DNA of 64,000 bases from Lachnoanaerobaculum sanguinis (GTDB lineage: Bacteria; Bacillota; Clostridia; Lachnospirales; Lachnospiraceae), in NCBI RefSeq assembly GCF_033242365.1, contig NZ_BTHK01000010.1, forward strand, positions 1 through 64,000, written 5' to 3'. Positions 27,513 to 36,774 of the stretch are shown in pieces. Position 1 is the stretch's first letter. The number at the start of each line of letters is the position of its first letter. The position numbers and the translations under genes are program-made. Below the pieces are notes generated by a model, which saw nothing but the letters and a program-made list of their open reading frames with translations, was not told the DNA's origin and did not search any database.

Positions 27513-28262
27513 TTGGAAAAAGAAGAACTATTTCTAAGAAATAAGTTTTTAGATTTAGCAAGAAACGCATATTTTAAGAACATTGTTATGTATTCCATGT
27601 TCTTGAATTTAAATGAGCAGACAATTTTTGAAACAATTCAGAAGGATCTCCCGAATATAAGATATGTTATGTTTGGCGGTTATTCTGAAGCGGAAAGAAA
27701 AATTGTCTGCTTTTATTGTGATAATATTCCTGAATTTGATATGCTGGAATATATTAAGATTTCTCCTGTTAATAAAAAGTTTGCAGACGATCTTACTCAT
27801 CGTGACTTTTTGGGTGCATTGATGAATCTGGGCATTGAAAGGCATATGGTGGGTGATATATGTATAGTAGACAATACAGCACATATAATTACGTTTAAGA
27901 GTATGTCGGAAACTATAATAAGCGAGCTTACTACGGTTAAACGCACAAAAGTCGTATTGGAGAGAGAAAGTGCGGATGAATTGAAGGCGGTAAACAGAGT
28001 GGAATATAAAAAGATAAATATTCCTTCCGAGAGATTGGACTCAATAATAGGTTCGATATACAATATTTCACGAAGTAAGGTTAATTTGTATATTGATGCC
28101 GGTAAGGTGTTTATAAATTCAAGACAATGTTTTTCACATTCATCAAAAATAAAATCAGGGGATATTATAACGGTACGAGGGCTTGGTAGAGCAAAATTTT
28201 TGGGCATAAGTGCTTTATCCAAAAAAGGCAGACTGTTTGCGGAAACGGAAATTTTTAAATAA
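27513..28262 (+). CDS. ylmH: S4-domain RNA-binding protein YlmH
   Basis: A 249-residue protein with an N-terminal YlmH domain and a C-terminal S4 RNA-binding domain (about residues 172-232, ERLDSIIGSIYNISRSKVN, then VFINSRQC and GDIITVRGLGRAK). Homologues bind ribosomes or tRNA, and a role in rescue of stalled translation is reported for Bacillus. It starts with TTG 27513 after GAGG, two bases past the sepF stop. The gene that usually follows, divIVA, is replaced here by aroB. Confidence 0.9.
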   Translation: MEKEELFLRNKFLDLARNAYFKNIVMYSMFLNLNEQTIFETIQKDLPNIRYVMFGGYSEAERKIVCFYCDNIPEFDMLEYIKISPVNKKFADDLTHRDFLGALMNLGIERHMVGDICIVDNTAHIITFKSMSETIISELTTVKRTKVVLERESADELKAVNRVEYKKINIPSERLDSIIGSIYNISRSKVNLYIDAGKVFINSRQCFSHSSKIKSGDIITVRGLGRAKFLGISALSKKGRLFAETEIFK

Positions 28263-28272
28263 GGATTAACAA

Positions 28273-29361
28273 ATGTATTTAAACAGATTAGAAGTTAAAT
28301 TTGAAAATAAGCCATGTTATGACATTGTTATTTATGATGACTTTTCTGACTTAAAAAATGAATTAAGTAAATTTGATATAGAAAACAGAAAAATTTGTAT
28401 TGTCACAGACTCAAATGTGGCTGAAATATATCTTGATAAGGTAAAAGAAGAACTTGACGGACTAAAAGTATTTACGCATATATTCGAAGCCGGAGAACAG
28501 AATAAACATCTTGAAACTGTTTCAGGAATATATGATACTTTGATTTTTAATAAGTTTGACAGAAAAGATATCTTACTTGCTCTGGGTGGAGGTGTGGTAG
28601 GTGATATCTGCGGATTTGCTGCAGCCACATACCTTAGAGGAATTGATTTTGTGCAAATTCCGACAACTTTAGTTTCGCAGGTGGATTCAAGTATCGGAGG
28701 TAAAACCGGAGTTGACTTCAAGCATTTCAAAAACATGGTTGGAGCGTTTTATATGCCGAAGCTTGTATACGTAAATATAAATACTTTAAATACTTTGCCT
28801 GAAGCGGAATTTTCTTCAGGTATGGGCGAAGTTATAAAACATGGTTTGATATTTGACAAAGATTATTATTACAGTCTTTTTGAAAATCATAAAAAAATAT
28901 TGTCGGGTGATATAAAAGCCTTGGCCGATATGGTACTTACAAGTCAGAAGATTAAAAAAGAGGTTGTGGAAAACGACCCTTATGAAAAAGGTCAAAGAGC
29001 TATATTAAACTTCGGACATACTTTGGGTCACGCTATTGAAAAAGAAAAGAACTTCAGCCTTTCACATGGAGCATGTGTGGGGCTTGGAATGCTTGCTGCT
29101 TTTGATATCTGTATAAAAAAGAATAAACTCGGTGTAGATGACAGAAAGTTTCTTAGTGATTTGATGGAAATTTATTCGCTTGAAACCGGAACGGATATAG
29201 ATGTAGATAAAGTTTTTGAAGCTACATTTAATGATAAAAAGATGGAAGCCGGACAAATAAAGTTTATTCTATTAAATAAAATAGGAGATGCATATATAGA
29301 CAGAAGTGTTAATAAAGAAGATATGGTGGAGGCGTTGAAGAGCATATGCAAAGAAATATAG
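28273..29361 (+). CDS. aroB: 3-dehydroquinate synthase
   Basis: Second enzyme of the shikimate pathway, converting DAHP to 3-dehydroquinate with NAD and zinc. Seen are the NAD-binding ALGGGVVGDICGFAAATYLRG region near residue 96, the IPTTLVSQVDSSIGGKTGVD segment, and zinc ligands in GMGEVIKHG (Glu), FGHTLGHAIE (His) and LSHGACVGLGM (His). Full length at 362 aa. No other shikimate gene is near; it stands alone between ylmH and lspA and overlaps lspA by 16 bases. Confidence 0.96.
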   Translation: MYLNRLEVKFENKPCYDIVIYDDFSDLKNELSKFDIENRKICIVTDSNVAEIYLDKVKEELDGLKVFTHIFEAGEQNKHLETVSGIYDTLIFNKFDRKDILLALGGGVVGDICGFAAATYLRGIDFVQIPTTLVSQVDSSIGGKTGVDFKHFKNMVGAFYMPKLVYVNINTLNTLPEAEFSSGMGEVIKHGLIFDKDYYYSLFENHKKILSGDIKALADMVLTSQKIKKEVVENDPYEKGQRAILNFGHTLGHAIEKEKNFSLSHGACVGLGMLAAFDICIKKNKLGVDDRKFLSDLMEIYSLETGTDIDVDKVFEATFNDKKMEAGQIKFILLNKIGDAYIDRSVNKEDMVEALKSICKEI

Positions 29362-29846
29362 TTTATAAGTTTGCATCATTTTTTATTATGGTTGCAATAT
29401 TGGTGGGAGTTGACCAGTGGAGTAAATATGAAGTTATGATGAAATTAAAAGATGCTCCTGCTTATCCTCTTATAGATAATGTATTGTATTTCTGGTATTC
29501 GGAAAACTCCGGTGCGGCTTTCGGTATATTGCAGGGAATGCATATTTTCTTTTATATAATTACCGTAGCGGTTTTACTGGGTATAATCTATCTGCTTTTT
29601 AAGTTGCCTTCAGATAAGCGTTATTATCCTTTGCTGTTTTGTGGAGACTTGATTTTTGCAGGTGCAATCGGTAATTTTATTGACAGAATAATAAGAAGTT
29701 ATGTGGTCGACTTTATTTATTTTAAACCTATTAATTTCCCTATATTTAATTTTGCGGATATCTGCGTAACAGTGGGTACATTTGTACTTTTTCTTTGCCT
29801 CGTATTTGTATATAAAGAAAACGAATTGGAATTTTATAAAAAATAA
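29346..29846 (+). CDS. lspA: Lipoprotein signal peptidase (SPase II)
   Basis: Membrane aspartyl protease that removes signal peptides from diacylated prolipoproteins. Four membrane segments are visible in 166 aa, with catalytic D113 in GNFIDRI and D138 in FNFADICV, and the early VDQWSKY motif. The start lies inside the end of aroB. The window encodes at least two lipoproteins with clear lipoboxes as likely substrates. Confidence 0.96.
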   Translation: MQRNIVYKFASFFIMVAILVGVDQWSKYEVMMKLKDAPAYPLIDNVLYFWYSENSGAAFGILQGMHIFFYIITVAVLLGIIYLLFKLPSDKRYYPLLFCGDLIFAGAIGNFIDRIIRSYVVDFIYFKPINFPIFNFADICVTVGTFVLFLCLVFVYKENELEFYKK

Positions 29847-29863
29847 TTTTAGTTTGGAGATAA

Positions 29864-30778
29864 ATGGATAACTTTGAAATAAAAGTGGAAGAATCTGATA
29901 TTAACAGAAGAATAGATGTATTTCTTGCGATGAATCTTGAGAGTTTTTCAAGATCGTATATTCAGGATTTAATCAAGAAGGGTAAGGCTTGTGTAAACAA
30001 AAAAGCCGTAAAGGCAAATTACAGGCTTAGAGACGGTGATATTGTAGATCTTGCCATACCCAAGCCCGAGCCGCTTGAAATTCTCCCTGAAAATATACCG
30101 CTTGATATAGTATATGAAGATGACGATGTAATACTTATAAATAAGCCGAAGGGTATGGTTGTACATCCGGCTGCAGGGCATTACAGTGGAACTTTGGTAA
30201 ATGCTCTTTTATATCATTGCAAGGATAATCTCTCAGGAATAAACGGAGTGCTAAGACCCGGAATAGTGCATAGGATAGATATGGATACCACAGGTATAAT
30301 AATTGCATGTAAAAATGATAATGCACATCAGCATATTGCAAAACAATTGGCCGAACACAGTATTACCAGAAAATATGTTGCTATAGTTACAGGCAATATT
30401 AAAGATGATGAGGGGACTGTGGACGCTCCGATAGCCAGATCGAAAAATGACAGGATGAAGATGGCTGTGGACAAAGACGGAAAGAGAGCGGTGACTCATT
30501 ATAAAGTCCTTGAAAGATTGAATAACTATACATATATTGAATGTGTACTTGAAACCGGAAGAACTCATCAGATAAGAGTACATATGTCATATATACATCA
30601 TCCTCTGCTTGGTGATGAAGTGTATTCCGGAAAAAAAGAAAATATGAAGCTGGAGGGACAATGCCTTCATGCAATGGTACTTGGTTTTATACATCCTCGA
30701 ACAAATGAATATATGGAATTTGAAGCGCCTGTTCCGGATTACTTTAATGAAATATTAAGAAAATTTAGAAAGAATTAA
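29864..30778 (+). CDS. rluD: Pseudouridine synthase, RluD/RluA family
   Basis: Modifies uridines of 23S rRNA. An N-terminal S4 domain (residues about 12-70, SRSYIQDLIKKGKACVN) precedes the catalytic domain with D139 in the HRID motif (RPGIVHRIDMDTTG) and the family segment RTHQIRVHMSYIHHPLLGD. Length 304 aa. It follows lspA by 17 bases, an order shared by many Firmicutes. The exact rRNA target cannot be read from sequence. Confidence 0.93.
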   Translation: MDNFEIKVEESDINRRIDVFLAMNLESFSRSYIQDLIKKGKACVNKKAVKANYRLRDGDIVDLAIPKPEPLEILPENIPLDIVYEDDDVILINKPKGMVVHPAAGHYSGTLVNALLYHCKDNLSGINGVLRPGIVHRIDMDTTGIIIACKNDNAHQHIAKQLAEHSITRKYVAIVTGNIKDDEGTVDAPIARSKNDRMKMAVDKDGKRAVTHYKVLERLNNYTYIECVLETGRTHQIRVHMSYIHHPLLGDEVYSGKKENMKLEGQCLHAMVLGFIHPRTNEYMEFEAPVPDYFNEILRKFRKN

Positions 30779-30831
30779 ATATAAAACAGCATAAACATTA
30801 GCTAAAAAGTGACAATTGAAAGACAGATATA

Positions 30832-30860
30832 TATACATTCTGCTTTTTTTGTTATATAAT
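30832..30860 (+). promoter_or_regulatory. Possible promoter for the kinase-like/amidase pair
   Basis: A perfect TATAAT at 30855-30860 has TATACA 17 bases upstream at 30832-30837, inside a 163-base gap with no other gene. The -35 box is poor. No terminator for rluD is visible in the gap. Confidence 0.45.
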
Positions 30861-30941
30861 AATACATATAAATTATCTGTGTTTACATTTTTAGTATTGT
30901 GAAAAATATGTAGACGGAAATTGATTATTTAGGAGGTAGGT

Positions 30942-31568
30942 ATGGACAATAGATTGGTTATTACCATAGGTAGACAGTGCGGAAGCGGTGGAAGAAGGAT
31001 CGGTCAGATGCTGGCTGAGCAATTGGGTATAAAATGCTATGATAAAGAAATACTCAACAGGGCTGCTAAAGAGAGCGGACTGGCTGCAGAGTTGTTTGAG
31101 ACTCATGATGAGAAGCCGACAAGTTCATTTTTATACTCTCTTGTGATGGATACTTATTCTTTAGGATATACATCTTCATCCTATATGGATATGCCTATAA
31201 ATCATAAGATTTTTTTGGCACAGTTTGACACTATTAAAAAGCTTGCATCCGAGGAGTCATGCATTATAGTCGGAAGATGCGCAGATTATGCTTTGGCTGA
31301 CGATCCGAATGCATTTTCAGTATTTATTACAGGAAATGATGAGGACAAGATTAAGAGAATTATGGAAACCAACAATATTGAAGCCAATAAAGCAAAGGAT
31401 ATTATGGTAAAGACAGACAAGAAGAGGTCAAGCTATTATAACTATTACTCAAGTAAGAGATGGGCAGACTCAAGAAGTTATGATTTGACTGTAAACAGTT
31501 CAACACTCGGACTTGAAGGAAGTGTAGAACTTATTAAAACATTTGCAAAGATAAAAGGTTTATTATGA
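30942..31568 (+). CDS. Cytidylate kinase-like family protein
   Basis: A 208-residue P-loop-type protein of the group called cytidylate kinase-like in Clostridia. The N-terminus reads VITIGRQCGSGGRRIGQMLA: a glycine-rich loop that lacks the usual GKS/T ending. KCYDKEILNRAAKESG and the SCIIVGRCADYAL strand follow the kinase fold. True CMP kinases are usually better conserved, so the substrate is uncertain. AGGAGG gives a strong ribosome binding site. The stop overlaps the start of the amidase lipoprotein gene (ATGA), so they are expressed together. Confidence 0.8.
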   Translation: MDNRLVITIGRQCGSGGRRIGQMLAEQLGIKCYDKEILNRAAKESGLAAELFETHDEKPTSSFLYSLVMDTYSLGYTSSSYMDMPINHKIFLAQFDTIKKLASEESCIIVGRCADYALADDPNAFSVFITGNDEDKIKRIMETNNIEANKAKDIMVKTDKKRSSYYNYYSSKRWADSRSYDLTVNSSTLGLEGSVELIKTFAKIKGLL

Positions 31569-32659
31569 GATTAAAGTTTATTTGTCAGGCTATGCTTATA
31601 GCAGGAGTTTTGACGGCGTGTGGCGGTAATAATTCAAGTACTAAGAATACGGTTGAAACTTCATCCGCTGTAAGTGTGGAAAGCAGTGCGGACGGAAAGG
31701 TAGTGCAGACAGATGTCGTAAGAAAGGTGACAAGGAGCAACAAGGATTCAACAACTGCACAGAGCTCTAAAGAGCCTGAGAGCAGTACTGAAGTTACTTC
31801 GACAGCTGCCTCAAATACTACCGTGTCGGAGACCTCCGCTGTAGAAGAAACTACAACAGTCAAGGAAGCTCAAGCTGAAACTAAAGCACAAAAGTCTGAG
31901 GTAAAAGAAGCTGGAGAAATAGGACTTGATCCAAGTTGGCAGTATGCATCATTTTCAAAAATAAATTCAGGTAAAAGCGTGCTCTATAAGCCGAGTGAAA
32001 ACGGTAACGGCATCACTATAGCCGTAAATGCCGGACATGGTACAAAGGGAGGCTCTTCACAAAAAACACAATGTCATCCTGACGGAACCCCAAAGGTAAC
32101 AAGCGGTACCACAAAAGCCGGAGCCACCACAGCTATTGCCGTTTCCGAGGGTATGACATTCGCAGACGGCACACCTGAAAGTACCGTAACATTTGAGATG
32201 GCAAAGATACTGAAAGACGAGCTTTTATCCAGAGGATATAATGTGTTGATGATTCGTGACGGCAGTGATGTTCAGCTTGACAATATTGCAAGAACGGTAA
32301 TAGCAAATAATGTTGCCTCTGCGCATATAGCATTGCATTGGGATTCCACAAATGCAGATAAAGGGGCGTTTTATATGGGTGTTCCTGAAGTGGACTCATA
32401 CAGAAGTATGGAACCTGTAGCTTCAAACTGGAAAAAGCATGAAGCCCTCGGTAAGTCTTTGATAAACGGATTGTCTTCAAACGGAACAAAGATTTTCAGT
32501 AAGGGAAGAATGGAGATGGATCTTACACAGACATCTTATTCAACTGTTCCGTCGATTGATATTGAATTGGGAGATAAAACATCGGATCACGGAAAAGATG
32601 AACTGAAAAAACTGTCAAAGGGACTTGCTGACGGTATTGACAGTTATTTCGGAAGATAA
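31565..32659 (+). CDS. Lipoprotein N-acetylmuramoyl-L-alanine amidase (Amidase_3 type)
   Basis: Predicted surface lipoprotein that cuts peptidoglycan between MurNAc and L-Ala. The signal peptide ends in the lipobox LTAC with C19. A Ser/Thr/Glu-rich linker spans about residues 22-115. The catalytic domain runs from VNAGHGTKGG to the end, with zinc ligands H158, E205 and H258 and probable catalytic E334 in SIDIELGD. An insert of about 45 residues (TQCHPDGTPKVTSGTTK) follows the first His and is larger than in standard amidases. Ligand assignment is by alignment in the mind, not computed. Overlaps the kinase-like gene. Confidence 0.85.
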   Translation: MRLKFICQAMLIAGVLTACGGNNSSTKNTVETSSAVSVESSADGKVVQTDVVRKVTRSNKDSTTAQSSKEPESSTEVTSTAASNTTVSETSAVEETTTVKEAQAETKAQKSEVKEAGEIGLDPSWQYASFSKINSGKSVLYKPSENGNGITIAVNAGHGTKGGSSQKTQCHPDGTPKVTSGTTKAGATTAIAVSEGMTFADGTPESTVTFEMAKILKDELLSRGYNVLMIRDGSDVQLDNIARTVIANNVASAHIALHWDSTNADKGAFYMGVPEVDSYRSMEPVASNWKKHEALGKSLINGLSSNGTKIFSKGRMEMDLTQTSYSTVPSIDIELGDKTSDHGKDELKKLSKGLADGIDSYFGR

Positions 32660-32685
32660 AATCAAGCAAAAATTTAGGGAGTATT

Positions 32686-34902
32686 ATGAAAAATAAATTA
32701 AAATATCTTATATGTATATTGGCATTTTTGCTTCTTACAGCATGTGGCGGTGTTGTTAAAACAGATATGAATTTTGATGATTCCTTTGCCGGAAGCAGAG
32801 TTATGACATATACAATATCAAATTCGGACTATACATCATATGTTCAAAAAGATTTTGCAACCGTAGCGGCAACATTGAAGGCGCTTTGTCCTGAAGATAT
32901 TGAAATCACTTCCGTTACACAGGATGATTCAAATATTGTTGCTGTATTTACTATAAATTTCTCATCAAAAGATGACTATGAGAAAAAGGTTGGAAATATA
33001 TTAAAAGCTGTCGGAAGCGACATAGAACCGAAGGTAACACTTTTAAGATCAAATACCGCATTTGCAAAGGGAGTTGCATTTCAGGAAAATTTCGGCACTG
33101 AAGACCTTCTAAAATGGATGCGTGACGGAATGATGAATAATGAATATATTACATCTTCATATGAGATTTATATATTCTCTACAAGTCAGGTCAGCCTTAG
33201 TATATCAGGTGAGGAATATGAAAAAGATGCCAATATGAGCATAATAGATGTAAATACTACAAAGTATTTGCCTATTAACGGTATCGAGTTCAATACAGTT
33301 ATAAACAAAGACGGAAGTATTGACAGAAGTATTGCTATAGATATTCCGAATACCAGCTATGATCAGGCTAAAGATGATATAGATAAATTTATGGCTGAAA
33401 GATCGGGTGAAGTCGGAACAGGAACATGGTCGGAAGCAAATAATTCACATATTTTCACTGTTGAGGGTAAGGCTTTAAGTGCAGATGACTGTAAAAAGAT
33501 GACTGAAAAGTTTACCGGAAAAAGTCTTGACAGTACGACCGGTTCAGTTGCAAAGGATACTCAAGTCTCAGAGGAGACTCAGGTGGAGTCTGAGAGTAAA
33601 GAAAGTACCGAGGAGAGCACTGAAGCCACATCCGATACATCGGATGCTGTAGATAAAAGACATTTGTTTTCTAAAAATTATACTCTTAATGAGTATATAA
33701 ATTTGGAAGACTATATCAGTAATTACAATAATGCCGTAAGCTTTGATTATTATGTAAATCCTGAGAATAATTATGAAGGAACTATAACAGACGGTACAGG
33801 ATACTCATCTACAGTTTTACGTTCTGCAATAAGCGGTGACGCAAATACTTTGCTTTACAGCGGTTACAGTTCAACTTTTGATATAAAGCTGGATGTGAAT
33901 ATTTTGCCAAATGTAAGCAAATACAAGCATATCGTTGAGATTACTCCTACAGGTAAGATAAAAAGAGATATTACCGTGGTTTTCAGTGAGTCTTTCAACG
34001 AGGATGATGCAAAGTCTCTTGAGGAAAAACTTAAGAATGTTCTTTCTGACAGCAAGATAAAGCTTGATAAAGTGTCTTTAAACGGTAAGGATCTTGAAGT
34101 TAAGATATCTTCTTCCGGTACTATTGAAGAAGATGCCAAGATGTGGGAAGAAACTACAGGATATACCGGATCAATCAGCAGCTTGGACGTAGATAAGAAG
34201 GGCCTTTTTGTAACAAAGCAGAGAATTTCATTTATGGATGACTTTAATCCTGAGATTTTCACATCCGGAAATGTTGATTCATATGAATACATAGTTAAAA
34301 ATGCCGGTAAGCCTGTAGATAAGGATTTATACTTGGCAGGAAGTTTTGAAAACGCAGAAGCAAAGTTTAAGGGCAATAACTTCATTGTAAAGGGTGAGAA
34401 TGTTATGATGTCAAATTACAGTTCTCCATTCTTTGTGAGCGTTCGTACAAACTTTACTATATATATTATCTTTGCAGCTGTTGCATTTGTATTTATTTTG
34501 ATAATAGCTATACTTCTTCTGATTTTGTTTAATAAATCCAAGAAGAATAAGAATGATGTAAAGGTTGCAGATGCACCCGTTAATACAACAAGCAATACGG
34601 TAAGTATTAAAAAGGATGATGTTAAGGAAGCTGTAGTAGCGGATAAAACTCCTGAAAATACACAGGATACGGAAGTTGTGAATGAAACAAAGGATGAGGT
34701 TAAATTAAATACTGTTGTATGTGACAGTTGCGGCAATGAGTGTCCTGAAACTTCAAGTTTTTGCACTAAATGCGGGCACAGCCTTGAAGATGCGAAAAAG
34801 GCTAAAGAAGCAACATCTTCCTATGTAGATGAGGCTGCAAAGCTTGCAAGAGAGATGGCATCAGATGATACGGAATCAAAAGGAGTATCACTTTCTAAAT
34901 AA
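32686..34902 (+). CDS. Lipoprotein with C-terminal transmembrane helix and zinc ribbon
   Basis: I recognise no firm family, though the N-terminal part recalls LppM-type lipoproteins. The 738-residue protein has a lipoprotein signal ending LLTAC (C20), two similar-sized extracellular regions separated by a Ser/Thr/Glu-rich linker (about residues 290-325), a single transmembrane helix (about 591-615) followed by a Lys-rich stop-transfer KSKKNKN, a charged linker, and a zinc ribbon with C679, C682, C693 and C696. If both anchors work, the main body is outside and the zinc ribbon inside the cell. It follows the amidase gene by 26 bases and ends at a strong terminator, so it is likely in the same operon. 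Confidence 0.85.
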   Translation: MKNKLKYLICILAFLLLTACGGVVKTDMNFDDSFAGSRVMTYTISNSDYTSYVQKDFATVAATLKALCPEDIEITSVTQDDSNIVAVFTINFSSKDDYEKKVGNILKAVGSDIEPKVTLLRSNTAFAKGVAFQENFGTEDLLKWMRDGMMNNEYITSSYEIYIFSTSQVSLSISGEEYEKDANMSIIDVNTTKYLPINGIEFNTVINKDGSIDRSIAIDIPNTSYDQAKDDIDKFMAERSGEVGTGTWSEANNSHIFTVEGKALSADDCKKMTEKFTGKSLDSTTGSVAKDTQVSEETQVESESKESTEESTEATSDTSDAVDKRHLFSKNYTLNEYINLEDYISNYNNAVSFDYYVNPENNYEGTITDGTGYSSTVLRSAISGDANTLLYSGYSSTFDIKLDVNILPNVSKYKHIVEITPTGKIKRDITVVFSESFNEDDAKSLEEKLKNVLSDSKIKLDKVSLNGKDLEVKISSSGTIEEDAKMWEETTGYTGSISSLDVDKKGLFVTKQRISFMDDFNPEIFTSGNVDSYEYIVKNAGKPVDKDLYLAGSFENAEAKFKGNNFIVKGENVMMSNYSSPFFVSVRTNFTIYIIFAAVAFVFILIIAILLLILFNKSKKNKNDVKVADAPVNTTSNTVSIKKDDVKEAVVADKTPENTQDTEVVNETKDEVKLNTVVCDSCGNECPETSSFCTKCGHSLEDAKKAKEATSSYVDEAAKLAREMASDDTESKGVSLSK

Positions 34903-34930
34903 AATATTAAGAGATAGCGTTTAATACTTT

Positions 34931-34956
34931 AAGGTGGGCTTTTGCCCGCCTTTTTT
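34931..34956 (+). terminator. Intrinsic terminator
   Basis: AAGGTGGGC pairs with GCCCGCCTT (one G-U) around a TTTT loop, followed by a T-rich tail. It separates the amidase/lipoprotein operon from the LCP operon. The following 99 bases hold a weak possible promoter (TAGAAT near 35022). Confidence 0.93.
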
Positions 34957-35055
34957 ATAGAAATATCACTTATTATTCTATTTTTCTTAGTGTATATTGT
35001 TTTCATCTATGATAGAATATATAGAAGTACTTCTTGAAAGGAGCATTACTCCAAA

Positions 35056-36762
35056 ATGAGAGATGATGATTTTTACAGAGAACTTAGTGAAGCTGACAGT
35101 GAAGATCTTGAAAAATACTTAAAAGATTTAGCTAAGCTTAAAAAAATTAGAGAAGAAGAAAAACTTAAAGAAGAAAATAAAAAACTGCTTAAAACATTAA
35201 GTGAAAACAATAAGAAACTTGAAGAAATCGGACAGAATATAAGAAAAGTGGAAAAGAAACCGGATAAGATAAATATCATAGGTTCAAAGAAATCTTCAAA
35301 GATAAAGAACGGAAGAAATATAAAAAGTAATACTAACGATGATGAGGAAACCGGCGGAATAAAAATTCCTTTGCCAAAAAGCAGTCAAAAAGCTGTAGTA
35401 AGAAGGGATGATGTATACAGAACTCAGACCGTTCAAAGAGAAGAGACACCTAAAAAGGTGGTTAAAAAGAAGGTTACAAAGCCTGTTACCAAAAAGATCG
35501 TTAAAACTAAAAAAGTTACGAAAAATGTGAATCCAAGGACTGTGAAAAAAGTCGAAAAAGAAAAAGTTAAAAAACCTAAAAAGAAAAGAGGTTTTTTGAC
35601 AAGGCTTTTCCTTTTGGTATTACTGTTTACAATAGTCGGAGGAGGAACTTATTTTGCATTCCACTATGTTAAAAATCAAAAGGGTTACTATACCGTGGCA
35701 GTTTTCGGTGTGGACTCAAGAGACGGAAATGTGGAAAAGGGTGCATTAAGTGATGTGAATATGATTGTCAATGTAGACAGAGAAAGCGGAGATATACAGC
35801 TTATATCAATCTATAGAGATATGTATTCAATGATAGATGAGGACGGAAAATTCCATAAGTTCAATCAGGCCTATGTAGAAGGCGGACCTGAGCAGGCGCT
35901 GGAGACTCTAAACAGAAATCTTGACCTTGATATAAAGGATTATATAACGGTGAACTGGAAGGCGGTAATTGACGCCATAAATATACTCGGTGGAGTAGAC
36001 CTTGAAATAACGGATGCAGAGTTTAAATATATGAATTCATTTATTGCAAAGACTGTAGAGGCTACAGGCGTGGGATCATATGAGCTTGAGCATGCGGGAA
36101 TGAATCACCTTGACGGAGTCCAGGCTGTAGCATATGCGAGGCTGCGACTTATGGATACCGATTTTAACAGAACGGAGAGACAGAGAAAGGTTGTAAGCCT
36201 TGCTTTTGATAAGGCTAAGAACGCGAATTTCTCTACTTTGTACAGTATTTTGGTGGCTGTTCTGCCTCAGACCTCTACTAATGTAGGAATAGATAATCTT
36301 ATACCTTTTGCAAAGGATATATCAAAATATCATTTGAGTGAAACAACAGGATTCCCTTTTGATAAAGATACAAAGAAAATGCATAAGAGAGATTATGTTA
36401 TTCCGATAACATTGAAATCAAATGTTATAGCTCTTCATGAGATGCTTTACGGTAAGATACCGGGATACAGCTATACCCCGAGTGAAATGCTGAACAAGAT
36501 AAGCAATAGAATTATCAAGGATACAGGTATGGGAGCCGATAAAGAGAATACCGATATAACTCTGGATTCCAATTTGGACGGTGCCATAGGAATAAGTCCT
36601 CATAAGAGTGAAGGTGAGGAGCATCATGAAAATAATGAGGGTGAGCATCCTGATGAGACACAGGAACATGAGTCACATGAAGAATCACATGAAGATACAC
36701 AACCTGAAGAGAATATAACTGAAGCTGCAATTGAAGGTGAAAGTGAAACAAGCAGTGAATAA
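35056..36762 (+). CDS. LytR-CpsA-Psr (LCP) family glycopolymer transferase
   Basis: LCP proteins transfer teichoic acids or capsule-like glycans from undecaprenyl carriers to peptidoglycan. Here a long cytoplasmic N-terminus (about 178 residues, Lys/Glu-rich, coiled-coil-like up to residue 70, then very basic) precedes a transmembrane helix near 182-203 and the LCP domain (about 215-390), with FGVDSRDG, SIYRDMY and the Arg-rich ARLRLMDTDFNRTERQRK. The C-terminal 50 residues (516 onward) are rich in His and Glu. 568 aa is long for the family. AAAGGAG lies 12 bases before ATG 35056. It begins an apparent operon with the two-component and ABC genes. Confidence 0.92.
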   Translation: MRDDDFYRELSEADSEDLEKYLKDLAKLKKIREEEKLKEENKKLLKTLSENNKKLEEIGQNIRKVEKKPDKINIIGSKKSSKIKNGRNIKSNTNDDEETGGIKIPLPKSSQKAVVRRDDVYRTQTVQREETPKKVVKKKVTKPVTKKIVKTKKVTKNVNPRTVKKVEKEKVKKPKKKRGFLTRLFLLVLLFTIVGGGTYFAFHYVKNQKGYYTVAVFGVDSRDGNVEKGALSDVNMIVNVDRESGDIQLISIYRDMYSMIDEDGKFHKFNQAYVEGGPEQALETLNRNLDLDIKDYITVNWKAVIDAINILGGVDLEITDAEFKYMNSFIAKTVEATGVGSYELEHAGMNHLDGVQAVAYARLRLMDTDFNRTERQRKVVSLAFDKAKNANFSTLYSILVAVLPQTSTNVGIDNLIPFAKDISKYHLSETTGFPFDKDTKKMHKRDYVIPITLKSNVIALHEMLYGKIPGYSYTPSEMLNKISNRIIKDTGMGADKENTDITLDSNLDGAIGISPHKSEGEEHHENNEGEHPDETQEHESHEESHEDTQPEENITEAAIEGESETSSE

Positions 36763-36774
36763 AAGGAGAATATA

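Noticed and set aside
33864..34385. Minus-strand open frame of 173 codons opposite the lipoprotein gene
   Set aside because: Antisense shadow with low-complexity Ser/Leu product and no start signal.
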